41,656 bases of DNA from an uncultured bacterium (GCA_902762495.1 CACWOL010000015.1:1-41656), one strand, 5' to 3'; positions 1-7,644 are shown, numbered from the stretch's first letter. Numbers and translations: made by a program. Notes: a model not told the origin generated them from the letters alone.

Positions 1-1
1 C

Positions 2-1183
2 TGCGGCAGCGACCTTTCCTACGCATCAAGCGTGTCGATACTTCTGACCTATCACAAACTGCGTGATGACCTCGCAGACAAAGGCTTCAAGAAAAAGCTC
101 GTCGCGTTTGCGCTGCTGCCCTTTTTCAAAAAAGCCTATAAAAAAGCCTGCGTGAAATATAAACCGCTGAGCGATAAGATAAGCGAGGCAATGAAGCTGC
201 AAACCGCTATCGAAAAGGACAAAAGCGCAGGCATAGATCAGGCTTGCGAGCCTACCGCCCTGATGATGCAGGCTGTGTTCGGTGAGCTTGGCAGGAACGC
301 CCGTGAAAAAGCCCTGCTGTCACGCTTCGGCTATTGCCTCGGGCGCTACATCTACGTCACCGACGCCCTCGACGACCTCAAAAAAGATATCGCACAGGGC
401 GACTATAACCCGCTTAAAATCTATATGTCAAACAGCGGCATAAACTGGAACGGTCAGGGCAGATTCCCCAAGCAGATTACCGATTTCTGCGACGTGACGG
501 TAAATATGTCCCTCGGCGTGCTCGCCGACTGCTATTTCTCCGGGCTCGGCACCATACCCGACGGCAAGAAGATGATTGAGGCGCTGGAAAAGGCGGTCGA
601 GAAAGGCAACCTGGAGTCGATGTCCCGCATGGGCTACTGCTACGAGTTCGGCATCAACGTGAAGGCCGACCCGAAGAAGGCCCTCGAGTGCTACGAACGC
701 GCCGCGAAGGCCGGACTGCCCGCCGCCATGCTCAAATACGGCGACATGATCGCCGCGGGCGAGGTCGAGGGGAAGGGCTCGGACGATGCGCTCGTCTGGA
801 TCAAGAAGTCCGCTGCCGAGGACTGCCCGGAGGCGCTGTACCGTCTCGGTGTCTGGAATCTCCACGGCATCGGCACGGATAAGGACCCCGAACTCGCCGC
901 CGAACTCTTCTCCCGTGGCGCCCAGCTCGAACACCCTGCCTGCCAGTACGAACTCGGCATGCTCTTCCTGAAGAAGGACGGCCCGATTGCGAAGGACAAC
1001 AAGGCCGCGTTCTTCTGGTTCAATCGTGCGGCTTCCAAGGGAAACGCCCCCGCCCAGCGCCAGCTCGCCGTGTGCTATGAGAACGGCACCGGCTGCGAGG
1101 TCGACCTGGAAAAGGCGCTGGCGCTGTACCGCGAGGCTGCGCTGAACGGCGACGTGGAGGCGCGTCTGCGCTTGAACAATTAA
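2..1183 (+). CDS. Sel1-repeat protein, 5' truncated, with a DUF5685-like N-terminal part
   Basis: The frame is open to the window edge, so the true start lies outside. A GTG at 32 is only the first start codon inside the window. From about base 540 the product is a series of Sel1-type repeats of about 36 residues, with signatures such as MGYCYEFG, ALECYERAAKAG, ALYRLGVWNLHGIG and ALALYREAALNG. Such helical repeats usually mediate protein-protein contacts. The first roughly 170 residues are different: they resemble Firmicutes-type DUF5685 proteins, with DLSYASSVSILLTYHKLRDD near the start and LGRYIYVTDALDDL further on. They are also AT-richer, with many AAA lysine codons. The change falls near VNMSLGVLADCY, bases about 505-540. 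It is either a real fusion or a chimeric contig end. trmL follows 23 bases downstream. The Sel1 call is firm; the N-terminal call is moderate. Confidence 0.8.
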   Translation, partial: CGSDLSYASSVSILLTYHKLRDDLADKGFKKKLVAFALLPFFKKAYKKACVKYKPLSDKISEAMKLQTAIEKDKSAGIDQACEPTALMMQAVFGELGRNAREKALLSRFGYCLGRYIYVTDALDDLKKDIAQGDYNPLKIYMSNSGINWNGQGRFPKQITDFCDVTVNMSLGVLADCYFSGLGTIPDGKKMIEALEKAVEKGNLESMSRMGYCYEFGINVKADPKKALECYERAAKAGLPAAMLKYGDMIAAGEVEGKGSDDALVWIKKSAAEDCPEALYRLGVWNLHGIGTDKDPELAAELFSRGAQLEHPACQYELGMLFLKKDGPIAKDNKAAFFWFNRAASKGNAPAQRQLAVCYENGTGCEVDLEKALALYREAALNGDVEARLRLNN

Positions 1184-1206
1184 CTTTTGGAGTATACCTT
1201 TTCCCC

Positions 1207-1692
1207 ATGCCCTCCGATCCACTGTTCCATATCGTCCTGCATGCGCCCGAGATCCCCCAGAATACGGGGAATATCGGACGAATCGCCTGCTGTACGGAAT
1301 GCCGCCTGCATCTGGTGAAGCCCATCTCGTTTTCATTCGACGACGCGCACCTGAAGCGCGCCGGGATGGACTACTGGCGGCATGTGGACTGCATCATCCA
1401 CGAGGATTTCGACTCCGTGCTGAGGACCGCCGCAGGCGCGCCGATGTATTTCTTCTCGACCAAGGCGAAACAGTGCTACTGGGACTGCCCGTTCGAACGC
1501 GGATCCTTCCTCGTCTTCGGCAGCGAGAGCAAGGGCCTGCCGCAATATCTGCACGACACGTATGCGCCTCAATTCTATACCATCCCCATGCCGGGGAACT
1601 TCAACCGGAGCCTGAATCTGGCAAACTCGACCGCAATCGCCGTGTATGAGGGGCTGCGCCGGATCCTGCCGGGAACGGGGAAGCTGTCATGA
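1207..1692 (+). CDS. trmL: tRNA (cytidine(34)-2'-O)-methyltransferase TrmL (SPOUT family)
   Basis: TrmL uses S-adenosylmethionine to methylate the ribose of the wobble base in certain leucine tRNAs. The 161-residue product has the usual length and the SPOUT knot signatures: PEIPQNTGNIGR near the N-terminus, FGSESKGLP in the middle and NRSLNLANSTAIAVYEG near the end, which builds the trefoil-knot cofactor site. The ATG at 1207 has a GGAG about 14 bases upstream, a rather long spacing, but no better start is in frame. The stop overlaps the next ATG by 4 bases (ATGA at 1689-1692), so it is translationally coupled to the YbhN-like gene. Confident family call; substrate specificity is inferred from the family. 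Confidence 0.93.
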   Translation: MPSDPLFHIVLHAPEIPQNTGNIGRIACCTECRLHLVKPISFSFDDAHLKRAGMDYWRHVDCIIHEDFDSVLRTAAGAPMYFFSTKAKQCYWDCPFERGSFLVFGSESKGLPQYLHDTYAPQFYTIPMPGNFNRSLNLANSTAIAVYEGLRRILPGTGKLS

Positions 1693-2780
1693 ACGAATCC
1701 GAACTCACGAAACACGAACCGATGAACGATCCTGACGTTTCCTCTGCCGAATCCGCTCCCGTTGTTGAAACGGAGAAACCGCCGGAGCCGATGTGGAAAA
1801 AGACGCTGAAATTCCTCCTCAAATTCGGCGTTTCGGCGGGCATTCTCGCCTACATCATCTGCACGCGCGACATCAAGTGGGCTGATTTCAAGCTTGTGAA
1901 ACCGTGGTGCATCGTCGCCGCGTTTTTCGCCATCTATACCCAGCTTTCCCTGACCGCCGTCCGCTGGTTCACGCTCCTGCGCGCCGCGGGCGTGAAATGT
2001 TCCTTCCGCGAGGCGTTCAGCCTCCAGATGCAGGGGATGTTCTTTTCGCAGTTCCTGCCGGGCGGCTCGGTCGGTGGCGACGTGGTGAAGGCGGGCATCC
2101 TCGCCACGCGGACGCCCCCGGGCGGCAAGTTCAACGTGGTGTTTTCGATCTTCGTGGACCGTCTGTGCGGACTCGGCGCGCTGCTGATCGCCCTGCTCGG
2201 GACGTGCCTGATTTGCCATGACACGATCGCGAAGTTCCCGGAGGGGCAGCGCAACGGCCTGCTGGTGATGTGCGCCGTTTGCGGAGCGCTGCTGTGCGTG
2301 GTGATCTTCGTCTTCTTCAGCGACCTGCTGTACAAGGTGAAGTTCTTCAAGTTCTTCCTCGACATCGCGGACCGCATCACGAAAGACACGTTCAAACGCG
2401 CCGCGGACGCCGTGGCGCTGTACCGCCGCTGCTGGAAGCTCCTGCTCGGCTGGGTCGTCGCCACCACGCTGATCTTCTTTCCCGTGCTCAGTCTGCCTGT
2501 GTGGCTGATCGCCAATGGGTTCGAGGGTGCGCCGCACCGGGATTTCCTGCCGTGCCTCATGATCTCGAACGTGAGCCAGACGATCGCGGCGATCCCAGGG
2601 TCCTTCGGCGGCACCGGCACGCGCGACATCGCCTGCGCCGAGATGATGACCGCGATGGGGTTCACCGACACGGAGAGCGGCGTGATCCCGATCCTGGTCA
2701 CGATGGTGACGCTGCTCGTGGCGCTGTCCTGCTCGGTCTTCTTCGTCTTCGACCGAGGAAAACGCGCCCCGAAAGCGTGA
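1689..2780 (+). CDS. YbhN/UPF0104 family membrane protein (lysylphosphatidylglycerol synthase TM-domain/flippase-like)
   Basis: A 363-residue polytopic inner-membrane protein. A polar, acidic N-terminal tail of about 35 residues precedes hydrophobic segments typical of the UPF0104 / AglD-like family, the membrane half of MprF-type proteins. Diagnostic stretches are FSQFLPGGSVGGDVVKAG around residues 120-137, and SQTIAAIPGSFGGTGTRDIA near residue 300. These are the conserved glycine-rich loops of the fold. Family members are thought to move lipids or glycolipids across the membrane. No soluble aminoacyl-transferase domain is attached, so it is not a full lysyl-PG synthase. The start overlaps the trmL stop by 4 bases. 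The substrate cannot be told from sequence. Confidence 0.85.
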   Translation: MNESELTKHEPMNDPDVSSAESAPVVETEKPPEPMWKKTLKFLLKFGVSAGILAYIICTRDIKWADFKLVKPWCIVAAFFAIYTQLSLTAVRWFTLLRAAGVKCSFREAFSLQMQGMFFSQFLPGGSVGGDVVKAGILATRTPPGGKFNVVFSIFVDRLCGLGALLIALLGTCLICHDTIAKFPEGQRNGLLVMCAVCGALLCVVIFVFFSDLLYKVKFFKFFLDIADRITKDTFKRAADAVALYRRCWKLLLGWVVATTLIFFPVLSLPVWLIANGFEGAPHRDFLPCLMISNVSQTIAAIPGSFGGTGTRDIACAEMMTAMGFTDTESGVIPILVTMVTLLVALSCSVFFVFDRGKRAPKA

Positions 2781-2797
2781 TTTCGACCGAAAACGAC

Positions 2798-2825
2798 TTG
2801 CTTTTCCCTGAAAACGTGTTACATT
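2798..2825 (+). promoter_or_regulatory. Candidate sigma-70 promoter for the PP2C phosphatase
   Basis: TTGCTT at 2798-2803, a 16-base spacer and TACATT at 2820-2825. The predicted start is about 40 bases before the ATG at 2873. The same -35 form recurs in front of other genes here, including the aldolase at 35264. Confidence 0.5.
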
Positions 2826-2872
2826 AGAAACGATAGTTTTTCAACCACCAATCCTCCAACCGCAGAACCGAC

Positions 2873-3697
2873 ATGTCAACCCGCAAACAGGACGGAACGA
2901 TTCTTGATTCGCCATCCCGGACGCAGGTCATCGAGCTTTTCCCGGCCGCGGCTTCCTGCATCGCGGCCGACACCCATCCGGGGTTCCAGCGCGACCATAA
3001 CGAGGACAGTTTCGGCACGTTCACGGACCCCGCGGGCGGCGGCTCGCTGCTTTTCGTGGCGGACGGCGTGGGCGGGAACAGCGGCGGCGACCTCGCCAGC
3101 CAGTTCACGGCGAAAAGCATGCTGGCGCAGTGGAAACGATTTGCCACGGGCAGGATGCCCGCCGCGGACGAGGTCGTCCGGTTCTTCCGCAACGCGCTGG
3201 AGGACATCAACAGGACCGTGTACGGCATCAACGCCGACCAGGGGACGCTTTCCGCGCCCATGGGCACGACCGTCGCCGCCGTTGCGCTGCTTCAGGACCA
3301 GATCGTGGTCGCGCATGCCGGCGACAGCCGCGTATACCGGTTCCGCGACGGCGGGATCGAATGCCTCACCGAGGATCATTCGCTGGTTCAGAAATGGCTG
3401 CGCGAGGGCGCGATCTCGGAGGCGGACGCGAAGACCCACCCGATGGCGCACGTGATCTATAAGTCGATCGGGCAACAGCGGCATCTGGACCCGGAGATCC
3501 GCGTCCTTGACCGCAAGCACGGCGACAAGTTTATCGTGTGCTCCGACGGCCTGATGTGCCACGCATCCGACCCGGAGATCCGCGACATCGTGAACAAGAG
3601 CGGTTCGGCGCAGGACGCCGTACGCGACCTCATCGCCATCGCCCTGAAGCGCGGCGGCTACGACAACGTCACCGTGGCCTGCTACTACCAGGCGTGA
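2873..3697 (+). CDS. PP2C-family serine/threonine protein phosphatase
   Basis: A 274-residue cytosolic PP2C (PPM) phosphatase that would remove phosphate from serine and threonine residues. The metal-binding and core motifs are all present in order: QRDHNEDSFG near residue 40, FVADGVGGNSGG near residue 62, MGTTVAAVAL near residue 130, VVAHAGDSRVYRF near residue 145, KFIVCSDGL near residue 220 and GGYDNVTV at the C-terminus. No extra sensor domain or membrane segment is seen, as is usual for stand-alone Stp-type enzymes. No Shine-Dalgarno sequence is apparent before the ATG. It is a natural partner for the Ser/Thr kinase at 23935-25698, though the genes are 20 kb apart and that pairing is inference. 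Confidence 0.93.
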   Translation: MSTRKQDGTILDSPSRTQVIELFPAAASCIAADTHPGFQRDHNEDSFGTFTDPAGGGSLLFVADGVGGNSGGDLASQFTAKSMLAQWKRFATGRMPAADEVVRFFRNALEDINRTVYGINADQGTLSAPMGTTVAAVALLQDQIVVAHAGDSRVYRFRDGGIECLTEDHSLVQKWLREGAISEADAKTHPMAHVIYKSIGQQRHLDPEIRVLDRKHGDKFIVCSDGLMCHASDPEIRDIVNKSGSAQDAVRDLIAIALKRGGYDNVTVACYYQA

Positions 3698-3712
3698 GCC
3701 GACCTCGAACGG

Positions 3713-4123
3713 TTATGGGCCTTTGCCCAAAAACACAAAGTCGTGAATAAAGATCGCGTAAACGCATAGAATGAAAGCGTTTATGCCGAAAACAAAGACG
3801 ACAATACACAAAAACAGATTCATGTGGTTGTTTTTTATCAGCATAAATGTGTAGACTTGAAAAAACAGCAGGAAAGCGAAAGGGGCGTATATCGCGACAT
3901 AGATCAGGATGCTGAATACGGTGTCTGTTATCTCCTTGCTGGGAAAATACGGGAAACAGCTCATCAGGATCATCAGCGCCGCATGCAGGATGCACAGGAT
4001 CATTAACGGCGGCAGATACCGGTGAACCTCTTTGTACTGCTGTCTGTCGATGAAAAAAAGGATCCCGATCGTGATGCAGTCCCAGAATAAGTTCCCCAGG
4101 AAAGCTTCCTGTATATTTTCCAT
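3713..4123 (-). CDS. Small polytopic membrane protein of unknown function
   Basis: A 136-residue, very hydrophobic protein with about four predicted membrane spans: roughly residues 10-26, 37-58, 68-95 and 103-128. No motif that I recognise. The ATG at 4123 is preceded by a purine-rich AGGACGGA about 2-9 bases upstream. The gene is AT-richer than its neighbours and converges on the PP2C gene with only 15 bases between the two stops, leaving no room for a terminator. It looks like an accessory gene. The call as a real gene rests on the ribosome-binding site, the coherent membrane topology and the lack of a competing frame. Confidence 0.65.
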   Translation of the reverse strand: MENIQEAFLGNLFWDCITIGILFFIDRQQYKEVHRYLPPLMILCILHAALMILMSCFPYFPSKEITDTVFSILIYVAIYAPFAFLLFFQVYTFMLIKNNHMNLFLCIVVFVFGINAFILCVYAIFIHDFVFLGKGP

Positions 4124-4149
4124 TTCCGTCCTACGATCCCGTTTGGTTA

Positions 4150-4179
4150 TTGTCGGTTTTCTCTGTGGGATGTTATTAT
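4150..4179 (+). promoter_or_regulatory. Candidate orphan plus-strand promoter with extended -10
   Basis: TTGTCG at 4150-4155, an 18-base spacer and TATTAT at 4174-4179 preceded by TGT (extended -10). It points into a gap with no plus-strand gene and is followed about 240 bases later by a hairpin and T-run (4366-4424). Confidence 0.35.
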
Positions 4180-4258
4180 TGGGGGGTTAGTCTTCCGGAC
4201 AAGCCTGTCGGAAACTCCGACGGATTGCCGATTCAGTCCGTTCCTGATCGCGTCCTAT

Positions 4259-4286
4259 ACCATATCACGGATTCATAAAAAAGCAA
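4259..4286 (-). promoter_or_regulatory. Candidate promoter for the membrane protein at 3713-4123
   Basis: Read on the minus strand: TTGCTT (4286-4281), a 16-base spacer and TATGGT (4264-4259). It would give a leader of about 130 bases before the ATG at 4123. The rest of the 4124-4469 gap holds the orphan plus-strand promoter and the hairpin described separately. Confidence 0.4.
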
Positions 4287-4365
4287 GCGGAAAAAGCGTC
4301 TCTGCAAAAAAACTCTTAACTTTCTGTTCTATCCACCTCAAAACAGCAAGAAAAGGGGAAAATTA

Positions 4366-4424
4366 GATGCACCATTGAAAACTTGCCTATCAAACAAGGC
4401 AACTTTTCAATGGCATGTTTTTTG
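4366..4424 (+). terminator. Long hairpin followed by T7 (intrinsic terminator)
   Basis: Inverted arms CCATTGAAAACTTGCC (4372-4387) and GGCAACTTTTCAATGG (4398-4413) pair except for one C-C mismatch. The outer bases ATGCA/CAT extend the stem. The 10-base loop is followed on the plus strand by a run of T at 4418-4424. It sits downstream of the minus-strand M24 peptidase stop (4470), yet the T-run is in plus orientation, so it may end the orphan transcript from about 4186. The minus-strand reading has only a weak T-tract. Confidence 0.55.
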
Positions 4425-4469
4425 TGCCCGAGCAGAGCCGGGCGCTATGACAGCACTGCCGCGCGGTGG

Positions 4470-5600
4470 TTACGGGACTTCGATGTCCTTCGGCATGGTG
4501 CAGAAGTTTTCGATGCCGGTGTCGGTGATGAGCACGAGGTCCTCGATGCGGACGCCGCCGATGTCGTGGTAGTACAGGCCGGGTTCGACCGTGATGACGT
4601 TTCCGGGCTGGAGCAGCTCGAAATTGCGCGCGGAGAACCGAGGCTGTTCGTGGATCTCGAGCCCGACGCTGTGTCCGAGGCCGTGGAAGTAGCCGCATGG
4701 GTAGCCCTCGTCGTCGACTCCGGTCTTGAATCCGGCCTCGGCGAGCGACTTGATGCAGAAATCCTGCATGAGGCTGCACGGGACGCCGGGCTTCAGCTGC
4801 GCCTCGACCGCCTCGTTCACGTAGCGGACCGCCTTGTACATCTCGAAGAGGCGCTTGCTCGCCTTGCCCTTCACGAACGTGCGGGTCATGTCGCCCCAGT
4901 AGCCGTTGACGTCGCTGCGCGGGAAGATGTCGGAGACGACGGGCGCGCCTGCCTTGATGGGGCCGCTGCCGATGCAGTGGGGCAGGGCGGAATCGGGGCC
5001 GCAGGAGATGATGGTGCCGACGGCGGAATAGGATTTGCGCTTGAACTCGGCCTCGACCTCGGCGCGGATGAATTCGCAGGTCAGGACTTTGCCGTGCCAT
5101 TCGAGGAATCCCTGGGAGTTGACCGTGGATTCGGCGATGAAGTCGCGCACCTGGAGCTGGGCCTCCTGCGTGGCGGCCTCGGCGGCGCGGAGCTTTTCGA
5201 TCTCGTCCGGACGCTTCACGGCGCGTTCGGGGAAGAAGGGGCCGTCCGCCATGACGACCTCGACTCCGGCGGCGCGGAGCTTTTCGGCGAAGATGAGCGG
5301 GAAGCGTTCGGGCACCTGCCAGCGGGTCACGCCGTAGACTTTGCTGATGGCGGCGACGAGGCAGCGCTTGCAGTCCTGCGGGGCCTGTTTCAGGACGTCG
5401 GCGAAATCGACCACCTCGATGCCGGGGCGGACTTCGCGGCGGGCGCGCGCGATCTCCAGCACGGAGACGAAGACATAGCGTTTCGTGCCGATTTCGGCGT
5501 AGATGAACTCGTCGGGGGCGAAGAACCCGGACCCGTAGACGAGGTCGGCGGATTCGGCGGTGGTGGCGGCGATCAGACGCGCCTGAACATTTTTTTCCAT
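4470..5600 (-). CDS. M24 family metallopeptidase (Xaa-Pro aminopeptidase/prolidase-like)
   Basis: A 376-residue cytosolic metallopeptidase with the pita-bread fold. It would remove an N-terminal residue or cleave proline-containing dipeptides, using two metal ions. The metal ligands are recognisable in order: the two Asp in VSDIFPRSDVNGYWGDMTRTF (about residue 240), His in FHGLGHSVGLEIHE (about residue 320), Glu in ITVEPGLYY (about residue 350) and Glu in GGVRIEDLVL. The first 150 residues are the usual creatinase-like N-terminal domain. A strong AGGAGGT lies 8 bases before the ATG. It is divergent from plsY-gpsA, with overlapping promoters. M24 subfamily substrate cannot be fixed from sequence. 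Confidence 0.9.
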   Translation of the reverse strand: MEKNVQARLIAATTAESADLVYGSGFFAPDEFIYAEIGTKRYVFVSVLEIARARREVRPGIEVVDFADVLKQAPQDCKRCLVAAISKVYGVTRWQVPERFPLIFAEKLRAAGVEVVMADGPFFPERAVKRPDEIEKLRAAEAATQEAQLQVRDFIAESTVNSQGFLEWHGKVLTCEFIRAEVEAEFKRKSYSAVGTIISCGPDSALPHCIGSGPIKAGAPVVSDIFPRSDVNGYWGDMTRTFVKGKASKRLFEMYKAVRYVNEAVEAQLKPGVPCSLMQDFCIKSLAEAGFKTGVDDEGYPCGYFHGLGHSVGLEIHEQPRFSARNFELLQPGNVITVEPGLYYHDIGGVRIEDLVLITDTGIENFCTMPKDIEVP

Positions 5601-5641
5601 GGAAAAAGGACCTCCTCGCTTGAAAAAGGACGGAAATGAAG

Positions 5642-5670
5642 TTAAATTGAATGATACACTTTAATATAAC
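5642..5670 (+). promoter_or_regulatory. Candidate promoter for plsY-gpsA
   Basis: TTAAAT at 5642-5647, a 17-base spacer and TATAAC at 5665-5670. Transcription would begin near 5677. That is downstream of the upstream in-frame ATG at 5651 and favours the ATG at 5699. It overlaps the divergent promoter at 5663-5690. Confidence 0.4.
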
Positions 5671-5690
5671 ACATACCGCGGAAAAAGCAA
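5663..5690 (-). promoter_or_regulatory. Candidate promoter for the M24 peptidase
   Basis: Read on the minus strand: TTGCTT (5690-5685), a 16-base spacer and TATATT (5668-5663). The -10 shares bases with the plus-strand TATAAC, so the two polymerases would compete for the same site. Confidence 0.5.
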
Positions 5691-5698
5691 AGATTCTT

Positions 5699-7453
5699 AT
5701 GACGATTCCCAATACTCCAGTCGGCATCGGTATTTCCATCACCGTGATCGCGCTCGGCTCCTACCTCGTCGGAGCCATCCCGTTCGGATTCCTGATCGGC
5801 AAACTGCATAAAGGCATCGACATCCGCAAGCACGGCAGCGGCAACATCGGCGCGACGAACGTGACACGCGTGCTCGGCAAGGGCTGGGGCCGCCTGTGCT
5901 TCTTCCTCGACTTCCTGAAGGGCGCGGTCCCCGTGATCGCCGCCTCCATGCTCTCCGACCGCGAATCCTCGCAGTTCGTGGTGGAGCACCTGCCGGAGTG
6001 GCTGAAGATGGAAGCCTGCCTGCCGGACCCGGGCGGACTGCTGGCCTGCGTGGCGGCGTTCGCGGCGGTCTGCGGACACATCTGGCCTGTGTACCTGAAC
6101 TTCAAGGGCGGGAAGGGCGTTTCGACGGCGGCGGGCGCGATCCTGGCGCTGAATCCGCTGTCTCTGCTGTCCGCCGGGGCGGTGTGGGTGATCGTGTTTT
6201 TCGCCTCGCGCTACGTGTCGCTGGCGAGCATCGCGGCGGCCGTTTCGATCGCGGTGTTCTGCGTGGTCTACAAGATCGCGGGGCTGTCGAACGCGAATCC
6301 GCCGGAGATGATCCTCTTCTTCCTGCTCGCCGCGCTGTCCGTGACGAAGCACGCGTCCAACATCAGACGTCTGCGCGAGGGCACGGAGAACAAGTTCGAG
6401 CGCAAGAAGAAGGTCGCGCCGCTCTCGATCGCCGCGCTTCAGGACAAATCCGCCATCAACGCGGCCGTGCTGGGCGACGGCGCCTGGGGTACCGCGCTCG
6501 CGCTCACGCTCCACGCCAACGGACACAAGGTGAAAGTGTGGGGCGCGTTTCAGGAGAACATCGACGCGGTGAACCGCGAGCATGAAAACAAAAAATTCCT
6601 GCCGGGCGTGCCGATCCCGGCGGACCTGGAATTCACCGCCGACATGGAGTCCGCGGTGAAGGACGCACGGCTGGTCGTGCTCGCGACGCCGTCGCAGTAT
6701 CTCCGCAGCGTGCTCCAGAAATTCAAGCCGTACCTGAACCCCGACACGCAGATCATCGTGGACATCGTGAAGGGCATTGAGGTGAACTCGCTGCTGACCA
6801 TGAGCGAACTCTGCCGCCAGGAACTCGGCCCGACGCACTACGTGGCGCTCTCCGGGCCGAGCCACGCCGAGGAAGTCGCGCGCCGGATTCCGACGCTGGT
6901 CGTGACCGCGTGCGAGGACCGCGACATCGCAGGATACGTGCAGCGCATCTTCATGAACGAATTCTTCCGCGTGTATACATCGTACGATGTGGTCGGCGTG
7001 GAGCTGGGCGGCGCGCTGAAGAATATCTACGCCATCGCCGCCGGCATCGTGGACGGCTGCGGCATGGGCGACAACTCGAAGGCCGCGATGATGACGCGCG
7101 CCATCGCCGAGATGTCGCGTCTGGGCAAGGTCCTCGGCGGCAAGAAGGAGACGTTCAGCGGGCTGAGCGGCGTCGGCGACCTGATCGTGACCTGCACAAG
7201 CAAGCACAGCCGCAACCGGTTCGTCGGCGAGGAGCTGGGCAAGGGCCGCAAGCTCGACGAGATCATCAGGTCCATGAACATGGTCGTCGCCGAGGGCGTG
7301 AAGACCTGCGAGGCCGCCTACGCGCTCTCCGAACGCTGGAACGTCGATACGCCGCTGATCCACGGCATCTACGCCGCGCTTCACGACGGCCGCGATGCGC
7401 GCGAAGTCGTCCGCGAGCTCATGACCCGCAAGGCGAAAAACGAAGAGGAGTGA
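5699..7453 (+). CDS. plsY-gpsA: Fused acyl-phosphate:G3P acyltransferase (PlsY) and glycerol-3-phosphate dehydrogenase (GpsA)
   Basis: Two consecutive steps of phospholipid synthesis in one chain. Residues 1 to about 235 are PlsY, a membrane acyltransferase that makes lysophosphatidate from glycerol-3-phosphate and acyl-phosphate. Its motifs are HGSGNIGATNVTRVLGK, LDFLKGAVPV and LNFKGGKGVST. After a basic linker (RKKKVAP), residues about 253-584 are GpsA, the NAD(P)H-dependent dehydrogenase that makes glycerol-3-phosphate from dihydroxyacetone phosphate. It has the nucleotide loop VLGDGAWGTAL, GPSHAEEVARR, catalytic Lys441 in GALKNIYAIAAG, and SGVGDLIVTCTSKHSRNR. The frame is continuous across the junction. 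An in-frame ATG at 5651 would add 16 residues, but it lies inside the probable promoter, so 5699 is preferred. Both halves look intact. Confidence 0.93.
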   Translation: MTIPNTPVGIGISITVIALGSYLVGAIPFGFLIGKLHKGIDIRKHGSGNIGATNVTRVLGKGWGRLCFFLDFLKGAVPVIAASMLSDRESSQFVVEHLPEWLKMEACLPDPGGLLACVAAFAAVCGHIWPVYLNFKGGKGVSTAAGAILALNPLSLLSAGAVWVIVFFASRYVSLASIAAAVSIAVFCVVYKIAGLSNANPPEMILFFLLAALSVTKHASNIRRLREGTENKFERKKKVAPLSIAALQDKSAINAAVLGDGAWGTALALTLHANGHKVKVWGAFQENIDAVNREHENKKFLPGVPIPADLEFTADMESAVKDARLVVLATPSQYLRSVLQKFKPYLNPDTQIIVDIVKGIEVNSLLTMSELCRQELGPTHYVALSGPSHAEEVARRIPTLVVTACEDRDIAGYVQRIFMNEFFRVYTSYDVVGVELGGALKNIYAIAAGIVDGCGMGDNSKAAMMTRAIAEMSRLGKVLGGKKETFSGLSGVGDLIVTCTSKHSRNRFVGEELGKGRKLDEIIRSMNMVVAEGVKTCEAAYALSERWNVDTPLIHGIYAALHDGRDAREVVRELMTRKAKNEEE

Positions 7454-7488
7454 CGGGATTTTCCCGTTCTCCGAGAACGAATTAGAAA

Positions 7489-7528
7489 AGGACTTATAGG
7501 TCGTATAAGACTTATAGGTCCTATTTTT
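7489..7528 (+). terminator. Repeat-containing terminator after plsY-gpsA
   Basis: GACTTATAGGTC occurs twice, at 7491-7502 and 7509-7520, with an 18-base period. The outer arms AGGACTTATA (7489-7498) and TATAGGTCCT (7513-7522) fold into a hairpin with one G-U pair, and ATTTTT follows. A smaller hairpin GTTCT-CCG-AGAAC precedes it. Confidence 0.6.
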
Positions 7529-7567
7529 GCTGCCTTTGCCTGAGGCTGATCGCCTTGTCCGAGGGCG

Positions 7568-7608
7568 CAAAAAATCCCCGGCTCCGCATCTTGGCGGGAA
7601 CCGGGGAG
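7568..7608 (-). terminator. Intrinsic terminator of the small lipoprotein gene
   Basis: On the minus strand the stem is TCCCCGGTTCC (7607-7597) against GGAGCCGGGGA (7585-7575), with a loop of about 11 bases, followed by six T (7574-7569). Together with 7489-7528 it separates the two convergent units; nothing else is seen in the 7454-7644 gap. Confidence 0.75.
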
Positions 7609-7644
7609 ACGAATCGAATGATTCGGAAGGGAGGCCGGAGCCTC

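Noticed and set aside
4383..5639. A 418-codon plus-strand frame over the M24 peptidase
   Set aside because: Antisense shadow with biased Asp/Val/Gly/Ala composition; the minus strand has all M24 metal ligands.
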